The position numbers were made by a program, and so were the translations under genes. DNA of 64,000 nt from Cellulomonas sp. APG4 (lineage in GTDB: Bacteria > Actinomycetota > Actinomycetes > Actinomycetales > Cellulomonadaceae), in the NCBI RefSeq assembly GCF_009996735.1, contig NZ_JAACYI010000009.1, positions 62,001 to 126,000 of the forward strand, read 5' to 3'. A model generated the notes under the pieces. That model did not search any database and was not told where the DNA came from. It was given only the letters and a program-made list of their open reading frames with translations. Positions 25,123 to 33,132 of the stretch are shown piece after piece; positions within the stretch are counted from its first letter, which is position 1, and each line of letters begins with the position of its first letter.

Positions 25123-26667
25123 ATGACGACGGACCGCACGCACGACGACGCACACGACCCCGGCACCGAGCGCGACCCGGGCGGCCACCGCCGGCCGCTC
25201 GTGCTCGTGCTGCACGGCGCCCGCGGCGACCTCGCCCGCCGGCTCGTGCTGCCGTCGCTCGCCACCCTGCACCGGCGCAGCCTGCTGCCCGAGCGGTTCG
25301 CGCTGCTGGGCACGGGTCGTACGGCGATCAGCACGGAGGAGTTCCGCGACCTCGTGGACGACGCCCTGGGCGAGTTCGGCCAGGAGGGCACACGGGCGGC
25401 CGACGTCGAGGCGCTCACGCGCCACTCGTGGTTCGCCGCCGAGGTGACCGAGGACGACGACGCCGAGCTCCCGGACGCCCTCGCCCGCACGAGCGAGGCG
25501 CTCGTCGACGGGCTCGACGGCGTCGACGCCGCCGACGTGACCGTGGTGCACTACCTGGCCGTGCCGCCGTCGGCGTTCGTCGGCCTGACCCGCGCTCTCG
25601 GTGCGCACGGCATGCACCGCGGCCCGGCCGGGCAGGAGGGCGACCCGCGCACGGACACGGTGCGGATCGTGTTCGAGAAGCCGTACGGCACGTCACCCGA
25701 GACGTTCCGCGAGCTCGACGCCGTGGTCCACGAGGTGTTCGACGAGGAGCAGGTGTTCCGGATCGACCACTTCCTGGGCAAGGAGGCGACGCAGAACCTG
25801 CACGTGCTGCGCTTCGCGAACGAGCTGTTCGGCTCGGTCTGGGACCGCCACCACGTCGAGCGGGTGGAGATCGACGTGCCGGAGACGCTCGACGTGGCGC
25901 AGCGTGCCGAGTTCTACGACGCGACGGGTGCGGCGCTCGACATGGTGGTCTCCCACCTCTTCCAGGTGGCCGCGCAGGTCGCGATGGGACCGCCCGAGGA
26001 CCTCGCCGCGACAGGTCTGGTGCGCGCGCGCGAGGAGGCGCTCACGCACCTGCGACCCCTGGACCCCGAGGACGACGTCGTGCTCGGGCAGTTCGAGGGG
26101 TACCGCGAGATCGAGGGGATCGCGGACGACTCGACGACCGACACGTTCATCGCCGCGCGGGCGTGGTTCGACGACGACCGCTGGCGCGGCGTGCCGTTCC
26201 TGCTGCGCACCGGCAAGCGCATGGCCGCGTCGGCGCAGCGCGTCACGCTCGTGCTGCGCCGCGACCCCGAGCACCTGTTCGGGGACGAGATCGGGCCGAG
26301 CGCGATCAGCCTGTCCCTCGCGGGCGACGGCGCGATCGAGGTCACGACGACGGTCAAGCGCCCGGGACCGGACCTCGCCCTCGCGACGGGCACGGCCCGG
26401 CTCGACCTCGACGACGTCGAGCCGGGAGAGCCGCTGCCCGCGTACGCGTCGCTGCTCGACGACGTGCTCGTGGGCGACCGCACGCTGTTCACGACTCCGG
26501 TGGGCCTCGCCGCCGCGTGGGACGCCTTCGCGCCGCTGCTCGGCGACGGCCGTCCCGAGCCCGAGCCGTACGCGCCGGGCAGCTGGGGCCCGCGCGCGGC
26601 CGACGACCTCGCGGGCCCGGACGGCTGGTGGCTCACGACCCGTCAGGGTGAAACCGGGCAAAGGTAG
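25123..26667 (+). CDS. zwf: Glucose-6-phosphate dehydrogenase
   Basis: Oxidises glucose 6-phosphate to 6-phosphogluconolactone, reducing NADP+, the first step of the oxidative pentose phosphate pathway. Length 514 residues, typical. The nucleotide-binding start is HGARGDLARRLVLPSL (family GxxGDLxxRxL). Substrate and catalytic motif RIDHFLGKEATQN lies at about 213-225, with EKPYG before it. ATG 25123 follows GAGGAG at good distance. It stands alone, without pgl, gnd, tkt or opcA nearby, unlike the common tkt-tal-zwf-opcA cluster of actinobacteria. It may therefore be a second zwf copy (inference). TAGCGT at 25090-25095 is a candidate -10. Confidence 0.93.
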   Translation: MTTDRTHDDAHDPGTERDPGGHRRPLVLVLHGARGDLARRLVLPSLATLHRRSLLPERFALLGTGRTAISTEEFRDLVDDALGEFGQEGTRAADVEALTRHSWFAAEVTEDDDAELPDALARTSEALVDGLDGVDAADVTVVHYLAVPPSAFVGLTRALGAHGMHRGPAGQEGDPRTDTVRIVFEKPYGTSPETFRELDAVVHEVFDEEQVFRIDHFLGKEATQNLHVLRFANELFGSVWDRHHVERVEIDVPETLDVAQRAEFYDATGAALDMVVSHLFQVAAQVAMGPPEDLAATGLVRAREEALTHLRPLDPEDDVVLGQFEGYREIEGIADDSTTDTFIAARAWFDDDRWRGVPFLLRTGKRMAASAQRVTLVLRRDPEHLFGDEIGPSAISLSLAGDGAIEVTTTVKRPGPDLALATGTARLDLDDVEPGEPLPAYASLLDDVLVGDRTLFTTPVGLAAAWDAFAPLLGDGRPEPEPYAPGSWGPRAADDLAGPDGWWLTTRQGETGQR

Positions 26668-26691
26668 CGGCGCGACGTCGGCGCCCTTCGA

Positions 26692-26697
26692 TAAGGT
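26692..26697 (+). promoter_or_regulatory. Candidate -10 element (TAAGGT, extended GATAAGGT)
   Basis: TAAGGT preceded by GA lies 25 bases after the zwf stop, giving an expected start near 26704 and a leader of about 135 bases for the DUF4190 gene at 26839. The leader holds G/C-rich inverted repeats around 26720-26760. No -35 was identified with certainty. Confidence 0.4.
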
Positions 26698-26838
26698 CTG
26701 CGCGGCTGCCGCACGCGGGCAGGGGGCCTCGCCGCAGGGGGAGTCCCCGCAGGACGCGCTCCTGCATGCATGCGCGCACGCGGCCACGAACCCCCGGCCG
26801 ACGTCAGGCGCGGGGGTACCCACGACGATGGAGCAGGT

Positions 26839-28041
26839 ATGAGCGAGAACGACGACCGGCGCACCGAGCCCGAGGGCTCGGTGCCCCCGCCCCCGCCCTC
26901 GGACTGGGCGCAGACGGATGCGTCGGCCCCCCAGCCGGCCGCCGCGCAGCCCGGGGACGAGCAGCCCACCGAGGTCCACCCCACGGTCGAGCAGCCCTAC
27001 GCGGCGCCCTACGCCCAGCCCGGCGCGACCACCGAGCAGCCGTACGCGGCTGCCGGCGCGCCGGCGCAGCAGCCGTACGCGCAGCCCTACGCCCAGCCGC
27101 AGACGGACCAGCAGTACGCCCAGCCGGGGGCTGCGTACGCCCAGCCCTACGGCGGCTACGGCCAGCCGGCCCCGAGCAAGACGAACGGCCTCGGGATCGC
27201 CGCGCTCATCGTCGGCATCCTGTCGCTCCTCATCTGCTACATCCCGTTCGTCGGCTTCGTCTCGGTGCTCGGCGGCATCATCGCCGTGGTGCTCGGCATC
27301 CTCGGCATGCGCAAGGCGAAGGACGGTCAGACCGGCGGGCGCGGCATGAGCCTCGCGGGCCTCATCACGGGTGCCATCGCGCTCCTGGTCGCGGTCGTCA
27401 TCAACGTCTTCGTGATCATCGGCCTCAACTCGCTCGACAGCTCGCTCGACGACTCCCTCCAGGAGCTCGAGGACTCGGGCTTCCTCGACGAGACCGAGGG
27501 CAGCGTCTCGGGTGGCGACGCCACCGACGACACCATGACGGACGACACCACGGACCCGGGCACCGAGGACGAGGGCGGCGTCGAGGCCGGCGCGCTCGGC
27601 TCGCGCGAGAACCCGGCGACCCCGGGCACCGACGTCATCACCTTCACCGAGGACGGCCAGCCCACGTGGGAGGTCACCCTGGGCGCCGCGAACGTCGACG
27701 CCTGGGCCGCCGTGCAGGCCGAGAACGAGTTCAACGAGCCGCCGGCCGACGGCAACGTGCACGTGCTGCTCCCCGTCTCGGCGACCTACCTGGGCACCGA
27801 GACCGGCACGCCCGCGTGGGACCTCACCATCGCGTTCGTCTCGGCCGACGGCCGCACGTTCGACCAGGCGTTCGGCGTGATCCCGGACGACCTGATGAAC
27901 GTCTCGGAGCTCTACGAGGGCGGCAGCGGCCAGGGCAACGTGCTCTTCGAGGTCCCGGCCGACGCGCTCGAGGGCGCCACCTGGTCGGTCGAGGCCGGCT
28001 GGAACAGCGACCGGATGTTCTTCGCGGTCGTCCCGCAGTGA
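26839..28041 (+). CDS. DUF4190 membrane protein with repetitive Pro/Gln/Tyr head
   Basis: Protein of 400 residues. Residues 1-115 are low complexity with repeats of the type QPYAxPYAQP (about ten QPY/AQP units). Residues about 117-200 are a DUF4190 domain: two hydrophobic segments (GIAALIVGILSLLICYIPFVG; SLAGLITGAIALLVAVVINV) flanking the basic loop GMRKAKDGQTGGRG. An acidic spacer follows. The C-terminal ~145 residues form a predicted beta-rich extracellular domain (TFTEDGQPTWEVTLGAANVD, NVHVLLPVSATYLG) resembling DUF4352-type sandwiches. ATG 26839 has GGAG 7 bases before it. A strong hairpin follows the stop, so it is probably monocistronic. Function unknown. Confidence 0.85.
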   Translation: MSENDDRRTEPEGSVPPPPPSDWAQTDASAPQPAAAQPGDEQPTEVHPTVEQPYAAPYAQPGATTEQPYAAAGAPAQQPYAQPYAQPQTDQQYAQPGAAYAQPYGGYGQPAPSKTNGLGIAALIVGILSLLICYIPFVGFVSVLGGIIAVVLGILGMRKAKDGQTGGRGMSLAGLITGAIALLVAVVINVFVIIGLNSLDSSLDDSLQELEDSGFLDETEGSVSGGDATDDTMTDDTTDPGTEDEGGVEAGALGSRENPATPGTDVITFTEDGQPTWEVTLGAANVDAWAAVQAENEFNEPPADGNVHVLLPVSATYLGTETGTPAWDLTIAFVSADGRTFDQAFGVIPDDLMNVSELYEGGSGQGNVLFEVPADALEGATWSVEAGWNSDRMFFAVVPQ

Positions 28042-28072
28042 CCTGACGCCGGCACCGCCGGCACGCGTCTCC

Positions 28073-28106
28073 CCGGAGGGTCGGACCAGACGGTCCGGCC
28101 CTCCGG
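28073..28106 (+). terminator. Strong hairpin terminator after the DUF4190 gene
   Basis: Arms 28073-28087 and 28092-28106 pair over 15 bases with only one T-G wobble and a 4-base loop (AGAC). It lies 32 bases after the stop codon. There is no T-tract, which is common for actinobacterial terminators. Confidence 0.8.
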
Positions 28107-28202
28107 CACGTCCGGGGGCCGACCGGGTGACCCGGCCCCACGGCGCACCCGCGCACCGATAGGGTGCGCGTGGGCTCGGCGCAGGGGAGGGACTCGCACA
28201 CC

Positions 28203-28688
28203 ATGACGGTCTTCATCGTGATCGGCGCCCTGGGGCTCGTGCTCCTGCTGGTCGCCCTTCCGCTCGGCGACGTCTTCGAGATCGGCGACGGCGCCCTCTC
28301 GGGCACCTCGCTCGGCGCGGGGGCCGTCGCCTTCGGCGCCCTCGGCGCCATCGTCAAGGCCAACGGGCTCCCCACCGTGTGGGCCTACGTCGCGTCGATC
28401 CTGTTCGCCGTCCTCACCGTCGTGGTCGTGCAGCGTGTGGTCGCGCAGCTGCGCGCGTCGGAGGACGGGCAACCCCTCGTGCTCACCGGCGTGCCCGGCG
28501 TGGTCACCTCGACCGTCGGCCCGAGCGGCACGGGCGAGGTCAGCCTGGACGACCCGCGCGAGCTCGAGCGTCGCCTCGCCTGGGCCGACGCCGTGATCCC
28601 GGAGGGCACGCGCATCGTCGTCGTCGAGCAGTCCGGCAGCCGCGTCAAGGTCGAGGCGGTCACGCCCACCGACCCGACCGCGCCGTGA
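28203..28688 (+). CDS. NfeD-like membrane protein
   Basis: Protein of 161 residues with an N-terminal helix (MTVFIVIGALGLVLLLVALPL), one or two more hydrophobic segments to residue about 75, then a soluble C-terminal domain. In that domain PLVLTGVPGVVTSTVGPSGTGEVSLDD and GTRIVVVEQSGSRVKVEAV fit the OB-fold of NfeD proteins: GxxGxxxTxxxPxGxVxxDG-like, with the final VxxxxGxxVxVxxV. NfeD proteins partner with flotillins, and a flotillin gene follows 86 bases downstream. TAGGGT at 28160-28165 is a plausible -10. ATG 28203 has GGGAGG about 12 bases upstream, slightly far. Confidence 0.82.
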   Translation: MTVFIVIGALGLVLLLVALPLGDVFEIGDGALSGTSLGAGAVAFGALGAIVKANGLPTVWAYVASILFAVLTVVVVQRVVAQLRASEDGQPLVLTGVPGVVTSTVGPSGTGEVSLDDPRELERRLAWADAVIPEGTRIVVVEQSGSRVKVEAVTPTDPTAP

Positions 28689-28774
28689 CGCGCGGCTCCT
28701 GACGCACCGGCCCCCGCCCCACCACCGCTGTCCGGCTCCACCTCCACCCGCACGTCACGACAGGAAGGTCCCCC

Positions 28775-30262
28775 GTGGGAACCAACTTCGCCGCCGAGAC
28801 CGTCACGGTCATCGGGGTCGTCGCCCTCGCCATCGCGCTCCTCGCGATCCTCGCGTTCATCGCGCGCCGGATCCGCCGGGTGCCGCCCAACGAGGCGCTC
28901 ATCATCGTCGGCCGCGGTGCCGGCAAGAAGGCCGCGGCCGACGCGGGTCAGCGCGTCGTCGTCGGCGGCCGCGTGTTCGTCTGGCCGATCCTCCAGCAGG
29001 GCTTCCCGATCTCGCTCGAGCAGCGCCAGATCGGCATCACCGTCGAGGGCGTCGACAAGAACCGCATCAAGATCGCCATCAAGGCGTCCATCAACTTCAA
29101 GGTGCGCGGTGACGAGGAGGGCGTGCGGCGTGCGGCCCAGCGCTTCCTGTCCCAGCAGGGCACGCTGACCGAGATCATCAAGGAGTCCCTCGAGGGCTCG
29201 CTCCGCTCGATCGTGGGCGACATGACGATCGAGCAGATCATCTCCGACCGCAAGGGCCTGTCGGACCGCGTGGTCGAGTCGACCAAGGCGGACCTGGCCG
29301 AGCAGGGCCTGCAGGTCGACCTGCTCAACATCTCCGACATCTCGACGCCCGGCTCGGACTACCTGGGCAACCTGGGTCGCGCCGAGAACGCCCGCGCCCG
29401 CCAGGTCGCCGAGGTCTCGGAGGCCGAGGCCAAGCGGATCGCCGAGTTCGCCGTGATCGAGGCCGCCGAGCAGATCGCCGAGCGGCAGAAGGCCCTCGAC
29501 CTGCGCCGCGCCTCCATCAAGGCCGACACCGACCGCGCGAACGCCGAGGCCGAGGCCGCGGGTCAGCTCGCGCGCGCCGAGCAGGACAAGATCGTCGCCG
29601 TGCAGCAGCGCGACGCCCTCGCCGAGCAGGCACGCGTGACCGAGGAGCAGCTCGACATCGACGTGCGCAAGCCCGCCGAGGCCGAGGCGTACGCCGAGGT
29701 GCAGCGCGCGACCGCCCAGCGCGACGCCGCGAACGCCGCGACCGAGGCCGACGCGTACAAGCGGACCACGATCGCCGAGGCCAACAAGAAGGCCGCGATC
29801 CAGGACGCCGAGGCCGCGGCCGAGGCCGTGCGCCGTGCCGGTGAGGCCGAGCGCGACCGTCAGCTCGCGCTCGCCGCGGCGATCAAGGCCGAGGGTGAGG
29901 CACGCGCCGCGGCGATCGAGGCCGAGGGTCGTGCCGAGGCCGCCGCGACGGACGCCAAGGCCGAGGCGCTCAAGAAGTACGGCGAGGCCGCCATCGCGCA
30001 GGAGGTCATCTCGCGCCTGCCCGAGATCGTGCGGGCCGCGGCCGAGCCCATCGGCTCGATCGCGAACATGACGGTGGTCTCCACCGACGGCGCGTCGTCG
30101 CTCACCAAGAACGTCGCGTCCGTGCTCGGCGAGGGTCAGGAGGTCGTGCGCCAGCTCACCGGGCTCGACCTGTCGCAGCTCATCTCCAACGTCGCGGGCG
30201 GCCGCGCCACAGGGGCGTCGACCGACGGCACGGGTGAGGTCGCCGGGCGCACGCAGGCCTGA
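28775..30262 (+). CDS. Flotillin-like SPFH protein
   Basis: Membrane-associated scaffold protein of 495 residues. One N-terminal helix (VTVIGVVALAIALLAILAFIA) is followed by the SPFH/Band-7 domain (RVPPNEALIIVGRGAG... VFVWPILQQGFPISLEQRQI), then a long Ala/Glu-rich coiled coil with many AEA repeats (about residues 200-410), and a C-terminal part with GLDLSQLISNVAGG. It organises membrane microdomains. The GTG start at 28775 has GGAAGG upstream. Gene pair nfeD-flotillin is classical. Stop 30262 faces a convergent gene 60 bases away. Confidence 0.92.
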   Translation: MGTNFAAETVTVIGVVALAIALLAILAFIARRIRRVPPNEALIIVGRGAGKKAAADAGQRVVVGGRVFVWPILQQGFPISLEQRQIGITVEGVDKNRIKIAIKASINFKVRGDEEGVRRAAQRFLSQQGTLTEIIKESLEGSLRSIVGDMTIEQIISDRKGLSDRVVESTKADLAEQGLQVDLLNISDISTPGSDYLGNLGRAENARARQVAEVSEAEAKRIAEFAVIEAAEQIAERQKALDLRRASIKADTDRANAEAEAAGQLARAEQDKIVAVQQRDALAEQARVTEEQLDIDVRKPAEAEAYAEVQRATAQRDAANAATEADAYKRTTIAEANKKAAIQDAEAAAEAVRRAGEAERDRQLALAAAIKAEGEARAAAIEAEGRAEAAATDAKAEALKKYGEAAIAQEVISRLPEIVRAAAEPIGSIANMTVVSTDGASSLTKNVASVLGEGQEVVRQLTGLDLSQLISNVAGGRATGASTDGTGEVAGRTQA

Positions 30263-30279
30263 GGCCGGCTCAGGCGCAC

Positions 30280-30320
30280 GCCGGGGCCAGACCCGGCACG
30301 AGGACGACGGCGGGTCGTCC
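30280..30320. terminator. Two short hairpins between convergent genes (weak terminator candidate)
   Basis: GCCGGG/CCCGGC at 30280-30285 and 30292-30297 and GGACGAC/GTCGTCC at 30302-30308 and 30314-30320 form two small perfect stems in the 60-base gap between the flotillin gene and the convergent kinase gene. Could terminate both transcripts. Stems of 6-7 pairs are weak evidence in DNA this GC-rich. Confidence 0.35.
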
Positions 30321-30322
30321 GG

Positions 30323-30778
30323 TCACGCAGTGGCCGGGCGGCCCGCCGCGCTGTCGGGAAAGCACGCCCACACGTGCTTCGTGGCATCCGTCGTGTACCA
30401 GCCCACCTGCTCGGCGAGCAGCTCGGTGAGCCGCAGGCCGTGGCCGCCCTCGCCGGCGTCGCGGCCCGACGCGAGGAACGGGGTCGCCTCCGGGTCCTGG
30501 TCCGCGACGTCGAGCATCCACTGCCCGTCCATGCACCTCAGGGTCACGGTGGTCGGGGGCAGGCCGTGACGCAGGGCATTGGTCGCGAGCTCGCTCGCGA
30601 CCAGGACCATCTTCTCCGGCACCGTGCCGAGCGTCGCGCGGCCCGACGCCCGCTCGCCCGTGAGCGCGAAGGTCAGCTCCCCGCGCAGGGCGGACAGCTC
30701 CTGGGGCGAGTCGAGCACCCACCGCGCCACCTGGTCGTAGCCCTCGGGTGGTCGGCTCTCCGGGAGCGGCTGGTTCAT
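30323..30778 (-). CDS. RsbW-like ATP-binding anti-sigma/regulatory kinase
   Basis: Protein of 151 residues of the HATPase_c_2 family (serine kinase/anti-sigma factor RsbW type). Motifs: N-box LVASELATNALRHG (about residues 60-74), G1-like DVADQDPEATP, and G2 GEGGHGLRLTELLAEQVGW. In this family such proteins bind a sigma factor or phosphorylate a STAS antagonist. No sigma gene is adjacent; a STAS-domain gene occurs at 44175-44552 but is not linked. ATG 30778 has AGGTG upstream. Confidence 0.85.
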   Translation of the reverse strand: MNQPLPESRPPEGYDQVARWVLDSPQELSALRGELTFALTGERASGRATLGTVPEKMVLVASELATNALRHGLPPTTVTLRCMDGQWMLDVADQDPEATPFLASGRDAGEGGHGLRLTELLAEQVGWYTTDATKHVWACFPDSAAGRPATA

Positions 30779-30998
30779 CTGGGCACCTCATGTCTCGTCC
30801 GGCGGGACCGCTGCCCCAGTCGGCGGGCGACGCCCGTGACCACTCGATGGTGAGGCACGCGCCCGGTCCGCGCCACCCGACGCGCGGCCCGGGGAAACGG
30901 GTGAAAACGGACCTCCGTCGCAGGTGGGCGGGCTTGCGGGGTCAAGTCACGCGTGCCTCGCGCCGATGCACCGGACAACCGACACGCAGGGAGGGACC

Positions 30999-31256
30999 GT
31001 GGACACCACGGCTGCACGCGCCGCCGCCGTCGCTCGTCACCGGCGCCCCCTGCTCGACCACGTGCCCGCGCCGCGCCGCCGGCCCGAAGGCGCAGGCGCC
31101 GAGTCGGAGCGTCTCGCGGCCGTGGACGCGGCTGCCGGTGGGCGCCACGGCCACGACGTCACCGGCCTGCTCGACGGCGCGCCCGTGCGTCTGGGCGCGA
31201 TCGTGGCCACGGCCGCGGCCCACCTCGTGGCGACTCAGGCGTCCTCGAGCACCTGA
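30999..31256 (+). CDS. Small hypothetical protein
   Basis: Possible gene of 85 residues: GTG at 30999 behind a good GGGAGGG site. The product is Ala/Arg/His-rich without recognised domain, signal peptide or membrane helix (HRRPLLDHVPAPRRRPEG; VTGLLDGAPVRLGAIVAT). Its last 22 bases overlap the 3' end of the convergent gene at 31235. Support rests on the ribosome site and position behind a divergent promoter region; it may be spurious. Confidence 0.4.
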   Translation: MDTTAARAAAVARHRRPLLDHVPAPRRRPEGAGAESERLAAVDAAAGGRHGHDVTGLLDGAPVRLGAIVATAAAHLVATQASSST

Positions 31257-31504
31257 CGCACGAGGGCGAGCACCTCGGTGAGCCCGACCACCTGCGCGTC
31301 GCGCTGCGCCTGCATCCACAGCGCGGGGCTGCGGATGTCGCCCTGTGCCTTCTCGACCAGGTACGTGCCAGGGGCGCCGTCGTCGTCGAGGGAGCTCACG
31401 TGCCAGGTCACCGGCACATGGGTCGCGGGGTCGATCCCGTGGATCGACAGGGTCGTGTCGGGGGTCAGCGCCGATCCGTGCGGCGGGACGAGCACCTGGG
31501 TCAT
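31235..31504 (-). CDS. Small hypothetical protein, paralogue of the protein at 24659-24958
   Basis: Protein of 89 residues, ATG 31504 behind a strong GAGGAGGTGG site. Features: SIHGIDPATHVPVTWHVSSL, TYLVEKAQGDIRSPALW, EVLALVRQVLEDA. These align in order with the 99-residue protein at 24659-24958 (HGxxP, PVTxH, VExAxGxI, LVRxV), indicating a duplicated family. No known domain recognised; probably soluble and cytoplasmic. The upstream 217-base region holds two TTCACCC heptamers (31588, 31692) and the 12-mer ACCTGAAGAGAG (31643-31654), also found upstream of the LuxR gene at 55317. Confidence 0.65.
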   Translation of the reverse strand: MTQVLVPPHGSALTPDTTLSIHGIDPATHVPVTWHVSSLDDDGAPGTYLVEKAQGDIRSPALWMQAQRDAQVVGLTEVLALVRQVLEDA

Positions 31505-31720
31505 GTCCACCTCCTCGTCGGACGGCGTGCCGGCTGTCGTCCTCCTGATCGGCACGGCCGCCGTGAGGTGAGCCGTCGCGCCGAGCTTTCACCCCCCGAC
31601 GCCGTCGTCCGGGCCCGGCGCCGGGATCCCGCGGTGCCCCCTACCTGAAGAGAGTGCCGACCGGCGTCGTCATGACGCCGTGCGGTTGCCCTTCACCCAC
31701 CACCGTCGTTGGATCGGCGC

Positions 31721-32188
31721 ATGGATGACACCCGACACGCCGCACAGGTCCCCGACGGTCCCGACGAGGCGCACCAGGTGCCCGACGGCGTGGACGACGC
31801 GACCGTCGAGGCGGTGGGCCGGCTCACGGCCGCGCTCGAGGTCGTCGAGCAGGCCCGCGGGATGCTCTACGGCTTCCACCGGATGACCGGGCGGGCGGAC
31901 AACGACCTGGCCGACGCGCTCGACGCGCTCGAGGACGCGGGCCACGCCGAGCTCGCCCGCAGCATCCGCACCGACCTGCTCGGCCGCAACGTGCTCTCGC
32001 GGCGCTGGACCTTCCAGGTGGTCGAGGACTACGACGACGACTACTGGCAGCCCTTCCGCACGTGGGAGGCGCGCGTACGGGACGGGCTCATGGCCGGGCG
32101 CCGGCACGTGTACGAGGCGCAGCTCAAGGAGCGCAACCGCACGCACGGCCGGGCGCACCACGAGGCGCGGCCCGCCCCCGGGGAGTGA
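31721..32188 (+). CDS. Conserved hypothetical protein
   Basis: Soluble, mostly helical acidic protein of 155 residues. Recognisable segments are LEVVEQARGMLYGFHRMTGR, DLLGRNVLSRRWTFQVVEDY and RVRDGLMAGRRHVYEAQLKE, a pattern I associate with an uncharacterised but widespread actinobacterial family. ATG 31721 is preferred over the in-frame TTG at 31709. No good Shine-Dalgarno sequence precedes either. It ends 7 bases before the stop of the convergent deoD gene. No function can be assigned. Confidence 0.7.
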   Translation: MDDTRHAAQVPDGPDEAHQVPDGVDDATVEAVGRLTAALEVVEQARGMLYGFHRMTGRADNDLADALDALEDAGHAELARSIRTDLLGRNVLSRRWTFQVVEDYDDDYWQPFRTWEARVRDGLMAGRRHVYEAQLKERNRTHGRAHHEARPAPGE

Positions 32189-32195
32189 GACGCGG

Positions 32196-32969
32196 TCAGG
32201 CCGTGAACGCCGCGAGGCCCAGCGCCACCGAGCGGTCGAACAGCTGCTCACGCTCGGCCGCCGACAGCGACGCGTCGCGGAACAGCAGGTCGGAGATGGT
32301 GCAGATGGCGAGCGCCTGCCCACCCTCGGCGTCGGCGGTCGCGTAGAGACCCGCGGCCTCCATCTCGACCGCGAGCGTGCCGTGGGCGACGAGCCTGTCG
32401 TTCGTCTCGGCGCGCTCGGCGTAGAACGCGTCGGACGAGAGCACGGCGCCCACGTGCACCGTCCCGGTGCGCGGGCGGCGTCGTCGTCGGCCCGTGTCCG
32501 GTGCCGGCTTGCGCGGGGTCGCCTCATGGCCCGTCCCCACGCCACCGGCGGCCGCGGCGGCCGAGAGCAGCGCGAAGCTCGGCGCGTGGCTGTAGTGGAT
32601 ACCCGGGATGCGACCCGCGGTCATGGCCGAGTCGGTGTGCGCGGCGCTCGCGATGACGACGTCGCCGATCTCGAGGTGGGGCGCCATGCCGCCGGCCGTG
32701 CCGATGCGGATGATGCGGCGCACGTCGAAGAACCGGAACAGCTCGGTCGCGTAGATCGTGATCGAGGGCATGCCCATGCCCGAGGCGAGCACCGAGACGG
32801 GCCTGCCGTCGAACGTCCCGGTGTAGCCGAGGATCCCACGCACCTCGGTGACCAGCCGGGCGTCGGTGAGCACGGTCTCCGCGATGCGCTGCGCGCGCCG
32901 CGGGTCACCCGGCATCAGGACGTCCGGGGCGAGGTCGCCGGGCTCGGCGTCGATGTGCGGCGTGGCCAT
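32196..32969 (-). CDS. deoD: Purine-nucleoside phosphorylase, DeoD type
   Basis: Phosphorolyses purine (deoxy)nucleosides to base and ribose 1-phosphate in nucleotide salvage. Family motifs: MPGDPRRAQRIAETVL near the start, SGMGMPSITIYATELFRFF, RIGTAGG, VEMEAAGLYATA and the catalytic TISD. Length 257, about 20 longer than usual (~235). The extra residues form a basic insert around residue 150-170 ([18 protein letters not shown]) just before VHVGAVLSSDAFY, probably a surface loop. ATG 32969. The gene lies 10 bases from the stop of metS, so it could be co-transcribed with the transporter. Confidence 0.92.
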   Translation of the reverse strand: MATPHIDAEPGDLAPDVLMPGDPRRAQRIAETVLTDARLVTEVRGILGYTGTFDGRPVSVLASGMGMPSITIYATELFRFFDVRRIIRIGTAGGMAPHLEIGDVVIASAAHTDSAMTAGRIPGIHYSHAPSFALLSAAAAAGGVGTGHEATPRKPAPDTGRRRRRPRTGTVHVGAVLSSDAFYAERAETNDRLVAHGTLAVEMEAAGLYATADAEGGQALAICTISDLLFRDASLSAAEREQLFDRSVALGLAAFTA

Positions 32970-32979
32970 GCCTGCGACC

Positions 32980-33132
32980 CTAACGCGGCGCCCCCGGCGT
33001 CGCCGGGTCGTGGTGGGCCACCTCGGCGGCCTCGCGCCGGGTGTCGGCGCGCAGCCGGAGGATGCTCGCCACGAGCCCGCCCCAGACCAGCAGCACGGCG
33101 AGCGCGAAGAACAGCAGCGCCGTCGTCGTCAT
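32980..33132 (-). CDS. metS: MetS-like small subunit of methionine/alanine NSS transporter
   Basis: Very short gene of 50 codons, ATG 33132 to TAG 32980. The product has one transmembrane helix (ALLFFALAVLLVWGGLVASI) followed by the basic/acidic tail RLRADTRREAAEVAHHD. This is the pattern of the small subunit MetS that accompanies the NSS transporter MetP in corynebacteria and other actinobacteria and is needed for its activity. The start overlaps the transporter stop by one base (TGATG), fully consistent with a MetPS unit. Confidence 0.85.
   Translation of the reverse strand: MTTTALLFFALAVLLVWGGLVASILRLRADTRREAAEVAHHDPATPGAPR

Noticed and set aside
28689-28774. Additional small gene between nfeD and the flotillin gene
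   Set aside because: The 86-base gap is pyrimidine-rich, without start, ribosome site or hairpin, apart from the GGAAGG serving the flotillin start.
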